Source of the DNA: Terana coerulea | Taxonomy: Eukaryota; Basidiomycota; Agaricomycetes; Polyporales; Phanerochaetaceae | Length of the DNA: 64,000 nucleotides | Direction of reading: 5' to 3' | Assembly (NCBI GenBank): GCA_024811115.1 | Contig: JAKOGH010000990.1 | Span: 62,001 to 126,000, forward strand | The notes under the pieces: model-generated | Told to the model about the DNA's origin: nothing | Seen by the model: the letters and a program-made list of their open reading frames with translations, nothing else | Database searches by the model: none | Shown: piece by piece, positions 11,203 through 25,595 of the stretch | Layout: each line of letters begins with the position of its first letter | Numbering within the stretch: position 1 is the first letter of the stretch | Translations under genes and position numbers: made by a program

Positions 11203-12970
11203 TTTCGAGCCGCGTTTGTGGCGTCAATGCAAAGGGAGAGTCGAGGATACGGAGAACCAGGCATTCACCTTTATATACCTCTGAGCCGAATATGTGGATA
11301 GAACTTATGTAGAAGCAATCAGCCCAGACTCTGGCAAAACCATCCCGTAACAGCGCAAGTCAGCTGCCGAGGAAGCGCCAGTCTAAGAAAATGGAAGAAA
11401 ATGCAGAGAAGTTGACTGAGGACAAAGGGACATCTGAATTTGGTCTCTTGGAAGTAAGCTCAGGAACCGTTCTGCAGATCTTGAGCCCGACTAGTCTGTG
11501 GCCCTCCTAAACTTGGCCATATGGCAGTAGCCCAGTGAGCGTTCCTGGTGACCTGAATCAGACATGATCAGATCCTGGTATCCGCACAGATACCGAATGC
11601 TATCAGAACGTATAGAACGTACCGGTGGAGATTGCCGCCTGAGTACTGAGTTGTTGGCCACCGTCCAAAAAGATGGTCTAAATGAAGAGGTTCAATTATG
11701 GAGAGACGCCAGATCGTTGGGACCACGGAAGAACCAGGATGTTCGCCTATATGGCAACGGGGGATCCGATGACGGATTCTTGGCTACGGCCAACGTGTGA
11801 GGATTCCATGAAAAACTCCGCGCATTAATCCGGCCTCACAGGGCCGCATACACGGCTGCAGTATGAACACTGAACAGCGCTTCCCGCCCGGTTGACGACA
11901 ACGAGCTTGCATCCGAGAAGAAACTCACGAAAGCGCCATGCTCAAACTCGACCTCTTATCTGGCAGACGAAGCAAGCATTCAAAAGACAGAGCAAAAGAG
12001 CGCACAAACCTTTATGAACAAAGTGCCGACCCGGGAATTTCATTGGCGTACAGACAGATATCATCGAAGAGCTGCGAGGTAGTCCTTGCGTGGCACGAGG
12101 GAATAACGGGCATGTATGCGGCAGCAGACAGGTCCAGGCCATTCACAACATCCATACATCATTCTGCTGTACTGCGTGATGCCTGTAAGAAGGTAGTTTG
12201 GAACATGACTAAACAACATACCACTTTACGCCATCCTATGCGACGAATTCAACCCTCAGCTGCTGCTTGCTCCCGCACGCCCGGCGGCGTCATGCGATGC
12301 AGCCACCCTCGAAGAATTGGGATTGACACGAATATTACATATCTAAGATTTTAAACCCTGTCGGTTAATGAGATGTTATATGAGCAAGTAGACCGGGAAC
12401 CGCGATGGTGGTGGTGGCGGAGAGAAAAGAGAGCTGTTCAAGCGCCCAACAGTCACCCCGAATGACACGGACATGCCAAATCGGTAGCCCTTGCGCCACG
12501 TGCTTGCAATTTGTCTGCAACCTGCGCCCACGGTCCACCCTTTCACCCTCCATCGCCAGGACAAGCCCATCAACAACACTTTATTATACTGATTTACGCT
12601 TGCTGTGACGCAGCCTTCAAAGGACTAGACAAATGAGATAGGTGGTCACATATACGGTTATACCCCTTTCCTACAACATCATCAATCTCAGACTCCGAGT
12701 CGTCATAACGCTCAGCCGCGTTAAGCTTCATCTCAGGTATAGTACCGCATAAAACTGCTGATCATAGTATCATATAGGTATCTAGGTATACATGAAGCAT
12801 AAATGAGGCTAAATCGTGAGCGATCCCAGTCAATCCTGATATCCATATGCGCAAACAATCCAAACACATCCTTCCAGTCATGCCTGCCGACGAGGACTGT
12901 CACACTTGCTGTAGCATTGAGGTGAGCCCCTTGCCATAAGCTTTATGAAAATTTATGCTCACCCATTTAT
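11203..12970. other. Intergenic region with duplicated P450 upstream sequence
   Basis: About 1.8 kb without a supported gene. The left half (to about 11970) is the upstream region of P450 copy 2 and matches the region upstream of copy 1 in patches. The right half is AT-richer and includes a short GGTGGT run near 12404-12420. Short frames here have no recognisable product. Confidence 0.45.
11630..11690. repeat. Conserved P450-upstream block, copy 2
   Basis: Partner of the block at 5105-5165. It lies about 430-490 bp upstream of the second P450 start codon, a spacing close to that in copy 1. Confidence 0.55.
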
Positions 12971-13911
12971 TTATCCTACACGTTTCAATAGATCATTCAG
13001 ACATCTTGCAACGATGCCCACCCCTTCCTCAACCTTTGCCTTATCTTCCTCGCGCACTCGGGCGAGTATTCGTCCGAAGCGGTCTGGATGCCATCTACGC
13101 AGAGCACTTCTTATGCGGTCCTTCGTGTTGTGGCCCTGTGAGTGACGCGGCGAGAGGATGAACCTGGCTATCTTGGCAGGTCGAATGTCCTCCGCCGTTC
13201 GAGGCGCGGACGCCAGCGGCCATGGTATCGCTTCAAACGACAGGGGTTCGCTAGACGCCTCCGCTGCTGTGAGAACGCTCCATTGAGACTCGTACTTTGC
13301 CCAAGCCGCGACCTCAGCTTCCTCCCGCCGATGTTTCTCCATCTCCTTCTTCCTCAGCCTCTCCCGCTCCCTCTGGTCCTCCATCGCCTTCCGGCGCTCG
13401 TACGCCGCCCGACACCGCTCCGTCTCGCTCCTCAACGCCTGCAGCCGCCGCAGCTCCTCCTGTATCGCCCGGTCGACCTCCTGCTGGAGGCACGACCTGT
13501 GCGGCCGCCTGTGGCGTGCGGGTTTGTCGTCGCCGAGTCCGCCGTCCTCCATGATGTCGCGGTAGAACCCCGCTCCGCGCCCCACACCGCGAACGTCTTG
13601 CGCTCGCGCCGGTCGCGCTCCTGCTGCCCGCGCACCCACCGCACCGTCTCCTCGTTCTGCCGCGCCATCTCCGCGACGTCCTGCTCCGTCGCCCACGCGT
13701 GCGTCTTCGCCGCCGGGCGCCACGTGGGCTCGCTGTCCCGCCGCGGCCGGCGGTGCTCTTGGCTGCTGCTCGCGGCGCGCGCTACGGGGCGGGAGCGGGG
13801 TCCCCGCGACGAGGAGCCGGAGCGCGACGGCTTCATGGCCTCGGCGACGTACCGCGGCGGGGCGCGGCGGGGGCTCGTGGGGTGGTCTGAAAGGACGCGG
13901 ATGCGCTCCAT
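12971..13911 (-). CDS. J-like coiled-coil protein (basidiomycete family, unnamed)
   Basis: About 310 residues. The N-terminus (METs at 13911: MERIRVLSDH) is basic, Arg/Ser/Pro-rich and probably disordered. It is followed by EEL, ERCRAAYERRK and MEDQRERERLRKKEMEKH, a charged helical segment likely to form a coiled coil. The C-terminus reads SQGHNTKDRIRSALRRWHPD and then a final EEGVGIVARCLNDLL. The HPD tripeptide after a basic helix resembles a J domain or the NF-kappa-B-inhibitor-like family, and this pattern recurs in basidiomycete hypothetical proteins. The frame changes once near 13568-13583, between FAVWGAERG and FYRDIMED. A missing G in a G-run, or an unrecognised intron of about 90 nt, would explain it. 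Function unknown. Confidence 0.65.
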
Positions 13912-14833
13912 TGTTGTCAAAAAAGAGTCAAAGAGACGGAGGAAGAGGTTGCGGCGCTGGTAATGGTGGTGTTGAGCTCGTGGCGAGCGAGCCAGGGAGC
14001 GTGTGGGGACGCATTATGTACCGCGCGCGCGCGGGCTACGTCGCGCAGGGCGATCGAGCTTTTGAGCGGGCGTGGCCACCTCCCCGCCTGCGCGTGCCGG
14101 AAACGGGCCCCCGGAAGCGCGAGCCTAGATGTCAGCCCCTGCCATCCAGCTCGAACCCATCGAACTTTGCCTCGGGAGCTGAAGGGGCTGAAGACATCTA
14201 TTAGCCAAGTCTCACGTCTATTGCGTTCGATCGAGTGCATGTACTGGCATGCTGCAGTGTCTGAACGCTTGTGCGAGCCATCTATGAACAAGGCCGCACG
14301 CTCCTACGGTCACAAGATGGCTGTAGTACTCGACTCATGGTGGCCATACTGCAGCGCTAGATAATATGGCGCTGTGAAATGAGATACACGAGCGCGCCTG
14401 GCGCAGTAAAGTATTGATAAGGAAAGCTCTGCGTTTCTGCTTTCGAGGCGAAGCTACCGAGATGCCCTCTCTCCTTCCACCCTCAGGCAAGCCCCTTTGA
14501 GAACCGGTTTAGGATCACAGTCACGGCATAATCCCTCGGCACCGGTAAAGATAGGGCATTGAAAGACTCAAACTGGCTCAACCTTCGATGTCACAAAAAG
14601 TCATTCAGCAAGGGCAGCACGTTCGCTGAAGCACTGCTGTACATATACAGTGGGTAGAATAGGTATACAATACCGTAGAGGGGTCCCGATGCAATCACAG
14701 TCAAAAGAACGGTACTCGTGAGTTGGACACAAGCGTGACAGGGGCCAAGAAATATACAAGGACAGTTTGAGGACAGTCGGCAGAAAATGAATGATGACGA
14801 TATAGGATCGACGCTGATTGTTTGTGTAGATGG
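13912..14833. other. Intergenic region
   Basis: The right-hand promoter of the J-like gene (with a CG-alternating stretch near 14020-14045) and the 3' flank of the DUF6534 gene. No gene recognised. Confidence 0.4.
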
Positions 14834-16936
14834 TCAGACAAGCGCGGCCTCGTCCGTTCGGTCGTCTTCCGTGAGGGGCTTGGTCGAGCGTTCCTGCATC
14901 TGGTACGAAGGCGTGTACGGCCCCTCCTCGTCGACGACAGACACGATGGTCTTCTCGACATTGATTTGCAGCTGACTCATCCATCAGCTTTCAGCTGTCC
15001 GTCTGCGACGCAGCGTGAAGCCGACGTACCTTTGACCGCGTGCCTACGTATCTGTCAGCAACCTGTGATCAACATTGGCATGAGTGTTTGGACCGGAATG
15101 CACGCGAGCACTCGCCACTGAGAATCTTGAGAACCGGTTCGGGCTGGTTGGCAGGGTCGTTCCGAGTCGGTGGTCGATCACGGACGCGTGCGCCTGTCTG
15201 AGGGCCATACGGTGGTTCAGGCTGTGTACCCATGTTAGCTTATGACACGCAGATAAACAGCAGTACACCTACGATGCAAGCAGGGAGCTGGCGTAAACTG
15301 AAGCCATCTTCAGTATAGTTGTATAGTAAAGGAGTGTATGACACGTACGCTTGCTGATCGCGAAATGCAGCCCCATGTAGACGAGAGTATGGGGCGAGAC
15401 CAGCCACTGCACGCGCGACTCAGCATCCATGTCTTAATCATAACGTATTATCCCGCTTACGAAAATCAGCGACGCGATAGTAGCAATACTTCGGAGAGTT
15501 CTTAAACATCAGCAGCGACACAAAGATAGATGGGCTGGCGCGCACCTTGTCAATATACCGTTCTCAACGGTGTACAGGATCACGGCGTCGATGATCTGAT
15601 CCATACTAAGGAATCGCCGTCAGTGCTCCGATTATGCCGGAGAAGGAATAAGGTTGACGCACTCGCTCGACCTCTTCCGGCTGGTCCACAGGAAGAAGCA
15701 CATGGCGCCGGTAATAATCACGTCCACGACGGTTGACAGAACGAGGCCCAACGTGAACACCCACTGCAGCAGGCGAATATGTTAGAATTGCCCTTCAAAG
15801 GAAGCGGCTGGTCGCACGTACTCTGATCTCGCTGAAGAACGTAGAGAAGCTTCCAAGCTCAATCCTGCATGGTGCGGCATTACGATCACAGCCAGCACAA
15901 CAAGCCGACATAAAGACTTACATCTTGCTGCAAGTGACTGAGCCTCCGGTCAGCACGCGCGCGGAGAGTTTCAGCTGATAGATCCAGACTCACCACATGC
16001 GGACGCTGCAAAGCACCGACATCAACAATCCCGCCTCCGACTCCGACGGGAATTGCACGCTTACCGAGGCGGAACAGCGCCAAGAACGCGATTGGCACAA
16101 CGAGCCAGAGCTTCCCTTTGCTCACTGCACGCGCTGTCAGCTCATGCGGTTCTTTAGACGCGGACAGGGCGAGCTTACGCTTGTACAGCCGATGGCAGAA
16201 GAAGCTGCAGAGCCGCTGTCAGTCCTCCCGCCAGTGCTGCCGCAGCCCGATCATAAGTACGTACCAATGTACGCAGAACGTAATGACGGCCTAAAAGACT
16301 TGTCAGGATGCGCTCGACGGTGGCCAGCAATGGTGAACTGACCGTGGCTGCGACCGAGACTCCCAATGACCTACGCCAAGACGTCAAACCGCCTTTCCAC
16401 CTGTCACCACAGCAAACTGCTCACCAGACGATCTGGTCGTGTATGATCGGATCGCCAAAGTTCTGTACCAGGTAGAACCATATTGATGTCCCTACCATGA
16501 TAGTGTGGAATATGTCTAATAACCTGCGGTGGGTTTAGTTTGCAACAAATTCAAATGTACGCGCCGCAGTACGGACCATATTCCTGCAACCTGTGTATAT
16601 ACATAGGGTTAATAACTGAATGCGTTGAGAATATGTGTGGACGCACTAGCAGCTTGATCGACATATAATCATTGGTGCAGTTTCGCATGTACGTGAAGGC
16701 CTGCATGGAGACACCGCCAGAAAAGCTGCCAACGGGTGACTTCTTCAACATCTAGCCTTCAAAAAGAAGGATAGTAAGGGCACATACAGTGTGCAGATGA
16801 GCCCTCCAAGCAGGAGGGCACCCAACGTCGCGCGAACATCGTACGTCGTCTCGGCCGTCGTTTCGAGGATCATCGCTGGGGAGGTGGGGATAGGAACCGG
16901 AAGGAGCAATGGAGGACGTCCAGCCTGCCGCTCCAT
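14834..16936 (-). CDS. DUF6534-type multi-pass membrane protein
   Basis: A membrane protein of a family greatly expanded in Agaricomycetes, function unknown. Many short exons. The start MERQAGRPPLLLP at 16936 is followed by the family signature TLGALLLGGLICTLY (first membrane segment). Later exons give IMVGTSIWFYLVQNFGDP and IVW, then SFFCHRLYKRKLAL, GKLWLVVPIAFLALFRLG, and TLGLVLSTVVDVIITGAMC. The family's conserved end segment follows: ILYTVENGILTS, NTLVYMGLHFAISK and LYASSLLASLNHR. The C-terminal tail is hydrophilic (INVEKTIVSVVDEEG, ending in TDEAALV) and stops at 14834. Seven membrane segments are expected. I have not fixed every splice site. Confidence 0.75.
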
Positions 16937-17775
16937 CTCACATATAAGTACATATCCCGCTGTCCGGTCGCTAGCTCCGCGCTCGAGATGCCGTCGAAGC
17001 GATCGTGCTGCAGGAGATCGCCTGTCTAGATTGTGTGATCGCCCTTAGCCACCCGTCGCCCCCTATCGCCCCCCACCGCCGCGGGGCGTGGCCTGTGGCC
17101 AGGGTCCCGAACGAGCGACGGCGCCCCCATGCATAGGCGTAAATGCTGTAGACGGCGGCGGCGAGCCTGCTGCCTGCCAAATGGCCCACAGGTGAACATC
17201 GTTGCTAACCTGGTGCGGTGTCTCCGGGTCGTGCTGGTGGCGTCGGAATTATTTCGCACGACGGCCAGTTTCTCGGGCCCGTTGACCACGTACACACGCA
17301 CAAGCGAGTGATGCGCTGGCCGCTCCGCTCAACACGCGTCATAACCTGACAAGGCTTCCAGTCTTGCGGTAGAAGCCTCAGCGAATTGAACTCAAATGGC
17401 GGAGAGAAGAAATGGCCGCCGTGCAGTCGTTACTTGTCGAGTCGTCGTAATAGAGAATGCGACGAGGGGGCGAATACTTGATACGCCGAAGCAAGCTATG
17501 ACCGCGCCGGCAACGTATCCTCAGCAACGTTCTGCGCCACCATCCACCAGCTGACCACGTTCCGGCCACCACCATCACAGGTTTAGCTCACATCCCGGAC
17601 ATACGCTTGCCGTACCTTCTCGTATATTGCATACACCGTCAGACCGGTAAATCTGGGCACCCAATCCAATCAGACAATGCGTATACAATTCAATGAGTGC
17701 GGGGGTAGTAATGGTACATCACAGAATACAGATCACCACAGCGAACGAGGAGCTACGCCGACAAAGACCAGAGGT
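16937..17775. other. Intergenic region
   Basis: The promoter of the DUF6534 gene and the 3' flank of polyubiquitin. A GC-rich stretch (about 17030-17180) is present. Frames on both strands here look non-coding. Confidence 0.4.
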
Positions 17776-19915
<2,140 letters not shown>

Positions 19916-22900
19916 CTATGATTGTGCCCCGTCGACATGGAGGTAAGCCAGAACGGACGGGAGCGAGCTATTCTGGCGGCAGACAACCTCCAGGTCAGCG
20001 CCGCTCCACAGCTTCTCTCCTGGCCGCTGCGAGAACGAGGCGTCTCTGCGCAGGAAGGGGTCATCGCGCGGCTCCTCGTCCGTGAACTCCGGTTCCATCT
20101 TCCCGGCCCCGTGGCGGTGATAGACAGCACTGCGGGACTTGCTGCGGCGGTGCAGGTTCGTCGGGTTCGCGCTGAGGTAACCTGCGCTCGTCGGGAAGGG
20201 CGACGTCCGTCCAGTCAGCCGCGCTAGTGCGTTGTCCACTGCGGAAGGGAAGAACTCGGTATGCGCGGGGTCATCAGAGCTGATGAGCGTGTCTTGTAGA
20301 ACTCGTAGCGCGACTGCCTCAACTGACTTCTGTATCTTCATGGAGGATGCGGACGGCTCGATCACGGGTGCGGAAGGAGGCATGGAAGCGGCGTCGATCT
20401 GCTGCTTGAGAGAGACCGTCCATTGATGACGAACCAGCGGGTCGTCGACACTGAACAGGTATTTTCGCTTCTCCCTGTGGTGGTTGAGGAACGCAACCTG
20501 GAAGGTGTTGCGCATGAAAGCACGCTCGACCATCACCGGGCTGCTGAGCGGCAACCCCGTGTACGCGAGCGCGGTCGGGCCTGAGCGCCACATGATAATC
20601 GTCCTGGGCCCGAGCGCCATGCCCGTGACGCGGAACGAGGCCTCCGCAGACTTCGCGAAGTTCAGCACTGGGGGATCGAAGAGGAGGTCCTGGCCGAAGA
20701 GCTGGATGGAGAGCGACGGATCGGGCTGAGGGAGGCGCAGAATGATCGGTTCCGACTGTAGACGGTAGGTTAACCGCGGCGGCAAAGGTCGCTTGATCGA
20801 GATCGTCACGTTCTGCGAGACCTCGCTGGACACACGCGACTGAGAAAGCCGCTCCCTGCGGATAGCTGCGTATATCTTGTCCAGAAGGTCTTCTGAGATA
20901 GTATTGCGGGGGTCAAAGCGACGGCACGCGTCTATGAAGTCGCGGTTAATGATTGTCCGTTTCGGATACCCTGTCGCGCCCGTGGTCTGAGCGATCTGCC
21001 CGTGCATAACCTCGTTGAGCTGTGCGACAGCTCGAACGAGAGAGACAGCAACACTCTTGTCGTAGGCAACGATCCCCACGTTGGCGTCGTACCACCGACC
21101 AGCGAAAGCATCGAGAAGATGGTCAAGAGCCGACCTGCTAGGTATGCTGATCGACAATAGGAAGACGCGCAGTGCTTTGTCTATCCTGAGCCCAGCGAAG
21201 CCGAAGCTGTCCACATACGCCTTGAGGACAACCTTGGATGTGCGTCTCGCAAGGTACTCTCCCAGACGCGCACGGTCCAGCTCGCTGGCGCGGAACAACA
21301 GCTGGCCCAATGCAATAGGGTCGTCTCTCGCATTAGACTTGGCGAAGAGGTTGGAGATGGCTTGGTCTGGATCCTTGGAGAACTGGTGGACGAATGTGCG
21401 GATGACCTGATGTCGCATGTGGCTGGCGTTCAGCGCAGTTTTGGCTTGGTCTCGATCAGCGCTAAACTTGAGCTCCCGGAGTGGAACCACACTCTTTACA
21501 ATGAACTTCCGATCAAGGGGCGTAGGCTTCGTCGTATCCAGTAGCATGTCCTGGTCCTGTACGACAGGCTTAGCGATGACGAGAATGTCGTTGAAGAGGA
21601 ACAAGAATCGGTCCTTGACAGTGTTCGCACTCGACACCTGCAGAACCGGAGAAGAGAGGACGAGTTTGCGTGGGGGATCATCAATAGTCACGGGAGTAAT
21701 GGCACTTTTGGCCCCACGGCCAAGCACCTCGTCCAGACGCTCCATGATAATAGCGGCCCTGGTCGAATCGTGTGCAGGCATTTGAGGAGAGTTGGGTGAG
21801 GACAGATCAGAGGAAAGGGATCCAGAAGTTGATCTAGCGGGCCACTCATCCAAGGACGACTGTGGGTCTGGGGTCACGGAGGACGGAGGCTCTGGTGGTG
21901 ACGGCAGCGCTCGAATCTCATTCCCATTGGTGTGGGCAACCCTCGGTGATTGCGCGGGCTCCGCCTTGCGAGCCTGTTCCGCGTGTTTTGGATATTCCAA
22001 TGGAACGTGCTGCTCGTCCAAGCGCTTTGCCATAGACAAACTCGTCGCGCTGGTTGGCGTCTTCGACTTGTCGCTTGTCGTTTCCCAGTCTGACGACACT
22101 TCCTCTTTACGCGTGATAACAATGTCTGTCAACGAGGGTTTCGGCATTGATGGGGGAGGTCTCGGAGAAGGAAGGGGCAACGAGGGAGGTACGCTAGGAG
22201 TGGATGGGGCGGACGACTGAGATGATGAAAATAGCTTCCTGCTACTCAGCCATTTCTTGACACCTTCAAAGTCAGTCGGGAGCTTGAGAGATCCCGTGCC
22301 GGCTGTCGAGGAAGACGGTGTGTTCCGAAGAGCAAAGTAATCGGCTTGTAGACCTGACGAGGGAACAGATGAAACTAGGCCGGGCCCATTGGATGCAGAA
22401 AACTTGGAGAACAGCTTGGTGTCGGATGCCTGGTGAGGCAATTTCCTGCTAGGACCATCTGGCACCCTAGTAGTAGCACTGGAGGAAGAGCTGGAACTGG
22501 GCGCGTGCTCGATGCCATTCGGTGACATGATGTCTGGGGACGACGCAGATGTGATACCCCGCGCCTGCTTTCTCTGCTCCTCGAGATGCTTCATGCCTGG
22601 GAACGGGAACAACTTCGCGTCTGCGTACTTCAGCAGGTCAGCGGAGGACGCTGGAGGGATCGGTGACGCTCCGCCCGGTGGTGGACCTTGAGGAGCCAAG
22701 GACAAGATGGAGGCTGAGGCTGAGGGAGACTGCACGATAGCAGGTGCCTGCGGTTGTGCACCGATGCTAGTCCGGTCGCCCTTCGTAGCACTGCTCTGGC
22801 TGAGACCGCTTTCCCGACTCACACTGGAGTCCGTGTTGTATCGCCGGTCACGTCCACCAATGCTGTTCGTCCGAGATCGGCGGCCGCTATTCGAGTTGCT

Positions 22901-24938
22901 CCTCGTGAACATGTTTTTGGCACGCCCCCAGGGGCTGATGGCCTCCGCACTCTTCTTAGGAGTTGCATCTGCTCGGCTGTCGTCCCAATCCTGGAACTCA
23001 GTCGCTAATGGCGAGCCCTCCGGCTGCTGAATGGGGGTCGCGACGGAGAGACGCATGGGGTATTGTCGTGGAGACGGCTCTGAAGGTGCCAATTCTTGAG
23101 CTGGTTGGTTGAAAGATAGAGCCATGGCTGAGGACGGCGATGGAGGTACATGAGAAGGTGACATCTCAGGCGACGTCTCGACTTCGACGAACAAATCTTT
23201 GGAGGCTGCTGAGGTGTCGGGCGAAGCTGGGTAATAAGTCTGAGACGACTGATCATCGGAAGGTCTGCTCTGAGGCTCATCCGGCTCGTCAACTTGCACC
23301 ACATGGTCGACAGGGCTGGTCGGCTCTATCTCTTCCGTGACGTCCTCTTGTACGCCTTCGTCTGCGTCTCATCCTCGTCCTCGTCCTCATCATCGTCGTC
23401 GTTGATAGGTATACGAGGAACTGGAGCATGTCAATTTAGGAGGAGAACCTTCATACAATGATGAAGTACGTACCTGGCTCTGCAACCCAGCTAATCTCGC
23501 TGTCTCTGGGAAAAGCTTGTCTTGATGATGCGTTTAATCGCAAGTCCGTATATGCGTCCTCAATCTCGTCCTCGTCCCCATACGGCCTCTCCCGCAACGG
23601 AGTAGCGAACGGACTCGCGGGGAATTCTCCGTCTTTCGCACTGGGCTGCGAAGACAGATAGAAAGGTACGGGCACTGAGGAAGGCGAGTCCGTCGACGAC
23701 TGAGAAGGTGCATCCGAGCTATGGGGTACGCGCGGGCCGAACCGTCGCGCAGGAGTCGCTGGCAAGCCGAAGAGCTTGTCAGCCGTCCCCCGGTCAGGGT
23801 CCTCGTCCTCGTCTTCGATAACGACACCCCGCCCGCCCATCGGCATTGTTACGTCCGGTTGCTGCTGTATCGGAGTTCTTCTCGACGGCGTAGGCATCAA
23901 TGGGCTCTTGAACCCATCCAGCATCGGGAGTGGTGATGGGGGAACGACGGGTGTGGTGGGCGACGTCGAGATTTGGTCCCTCTCGTCCCGGTCATCGAGC
24001 ACTGTCGACGCTCTTGACGAACTTCTGCGCCGATTTCTGCGCCGCTTCGCTGTTGCAGGTGTCGCAGGTCGAGACAGATCATCTGTCCCACTTGTCTGAT
24101 CGGCATCGGCCTTCTCGACCCGCTGTCCTATCGTGCGCAGGAGGTTCCGTCTCGCCGCCACCCGTTCTCCGCCAGATATCGTATTGTTTCGACCCAGCGG
24201 TGTAGAGGGTGAGCTGACAGGAAGCTCTGCCTGGCCCCCGACGAGCTTTTGCATCGCCATCATACGGGCAGCACCAACACTGTTCGAACGGAATACGCCT
24301 TTCTGAAGCTGGTCAAGCGAAGGCAGCATGGGTGTGGAGGGTGACGTGACAGGGTAGTACATGCCTGCAATTGGCGATATCGGAGAGCCCAGAAAGCGAG
24401 AGGCTTGAAACGCAGCGAAGTGCGACGGTATTGGCGAAATAAGAGCAGGGGACGGCGGGACGTCATCGCCGCCGTATTCGTCCGCTGAAGACTCGTTGGC
24501 TGGTGGCGGCGTCTTGGGCTTGTTGCGCAGGTCTTTGGATCCTCTTGAGCGCGCCCTTGAGCGCGAACGACGTTTCCGGCTTGGTGTTGACGACCGCTCG
24601 GAGGGACCGTCTGACGGCGGGACATCACCACCCTTGTCTTCATTTGGTTCCACCTTGCCCTCGTCCGGCTCCTCGACCTTGGCCCCAGATTCAGCAACCC
24701 CACCCTGCTCCTGCTCAGCCACTTCTACCATCTCTGGAGTCTCTGGTTTCTCATCCCAGTCCTGCGCACTGTCTTCATCATCCTTCTCATCATCCACTCG
24801 CTCGCCCTCGCTCACAGCCTCGACATGCATCGGTGGTCGGCGCCCGTCCTTCATGCGAGGTAAGGAGGCTGCCCGCTTGAGCCACGCCACGGCGGTTGCC
24901 CGCTGCTCTGCGACTGTGGTGACAGGCGGGGGTTCCAT
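19916..24938 (-). CDS. Large Sec7/PH-domain protein (Syt1-like Arf-GEF family)
   Basis: A protein of roughly 1,650 residues. The N-terminal third is Ser/Pro/Glu-rich and probably disordered (from MEPPPVTTVAEQRATAVAWL at 24938). A short intron near 23415-23452 joins EISWVAEP to PRIPINDDDDEDEDEDE. In the C-terminal half a PH-like segment (DRFLFLFNDILVIAKPV) precedes a Sec7 domain (VIRTFVHQFSKDPDQAI, then FGFAGLRIDKALRVFLLSI, then AGRWYDANVG). A second PH-like segment follows (RTIIMWRSGP to HQWTVSLKQQID). The usual catalytic glutamate-finger region reads SIPSRSALDHL, with no Glu. In the acidic stretch at about 23366-23375 the frame shifts by one base. Reading through restores DADEGVQEDVTEEIEP, so I join the two halves, but an unrecognised intron is possible. 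Sec7 proteins activate Arf GTPases at Golgi and endosomal membranes. Confidence 0.78.
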
Positions 24939-25595
24939 CGTACAGGTGTCCCCTCGGAGTCTGTTGGAAGCAAATTGACAGCGGTTCTGAGACTTGCGAC
25001 GCAGCACTTAGGACATTCGGGCCGTACCTCCACCGTCAGCTGCAGTTTCTGTTGCGTTTGTTGAGTACAGTGACGATCTGGGAATGGGATTTCGTACCTC
25101 CGAACAGCTTTGGAAGGGCGGTAGTTGAAGGTGGTGGTGAAAGAACAAGGGTGACTGCGCGAAAAGGCAGTTCTTCACCACTTCACTGAGAACACCAAGC
25201 CTCGTGGGGCCCTCACGGCGATGACCACGGCGGTATTATAAGGGCGGCTGCAAAGAGGATGCGGTGGCAGGAAACGCAGCGGCAGTGAGGTTGGAAGGAT
25301 AGAGTTGTGTACATCTCTGCACGCATGAGCGCACCACCGGAGGATGCCGAAAGCAGATCCCTCCGCAGCGGAGATGTTTCATTATAGAACACAAAATGAA
25401 GTATATAGTTCCTCATTTGCGCGGCTCACAAGATGAGAGAGTAGTGAGATGTATGAAGAATACGGTTGTATTATACAGAGGTATGCTAGTGTGGTCTCTC
25501 AAGGAGTGGGGGTAGAGGAGGCGGGGTCTATGTGAGGGTACACAGGTATGAGCGTGCGACTCGAGTTTTGGTGACGCATTCAAGATGCACACGAG
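24939..25595. other. Spacer between Sec7 gene promoter and Mia40 3' end
   Basis: The left part is the 5' region of the Sec7/PH gene. In-frame codons upstream of 24938 reach 25007, so an earlier start or a 5'-UTR intron is possible. The right part is the 3' flank of the Mia40 gene. Nothing else recognised. Confidence 0.4.

Noticed and set aside
13142..13963. A 273-codon plus-strand frame over the J-like gene
   Set aside because: It is the antisense shadow of GC-rich coding sequence; the minus strand has the HPD motif and helical pattern.
19916..25007. Two separate genes (Sec7/PH protein and an N-terminal Ser/Pro-rich protein)
   Set aside because: The upstream part ends at a good splice donor, its acidic exon leads into the second part after a one-base shift, and neither half has its own convincing start or stop.
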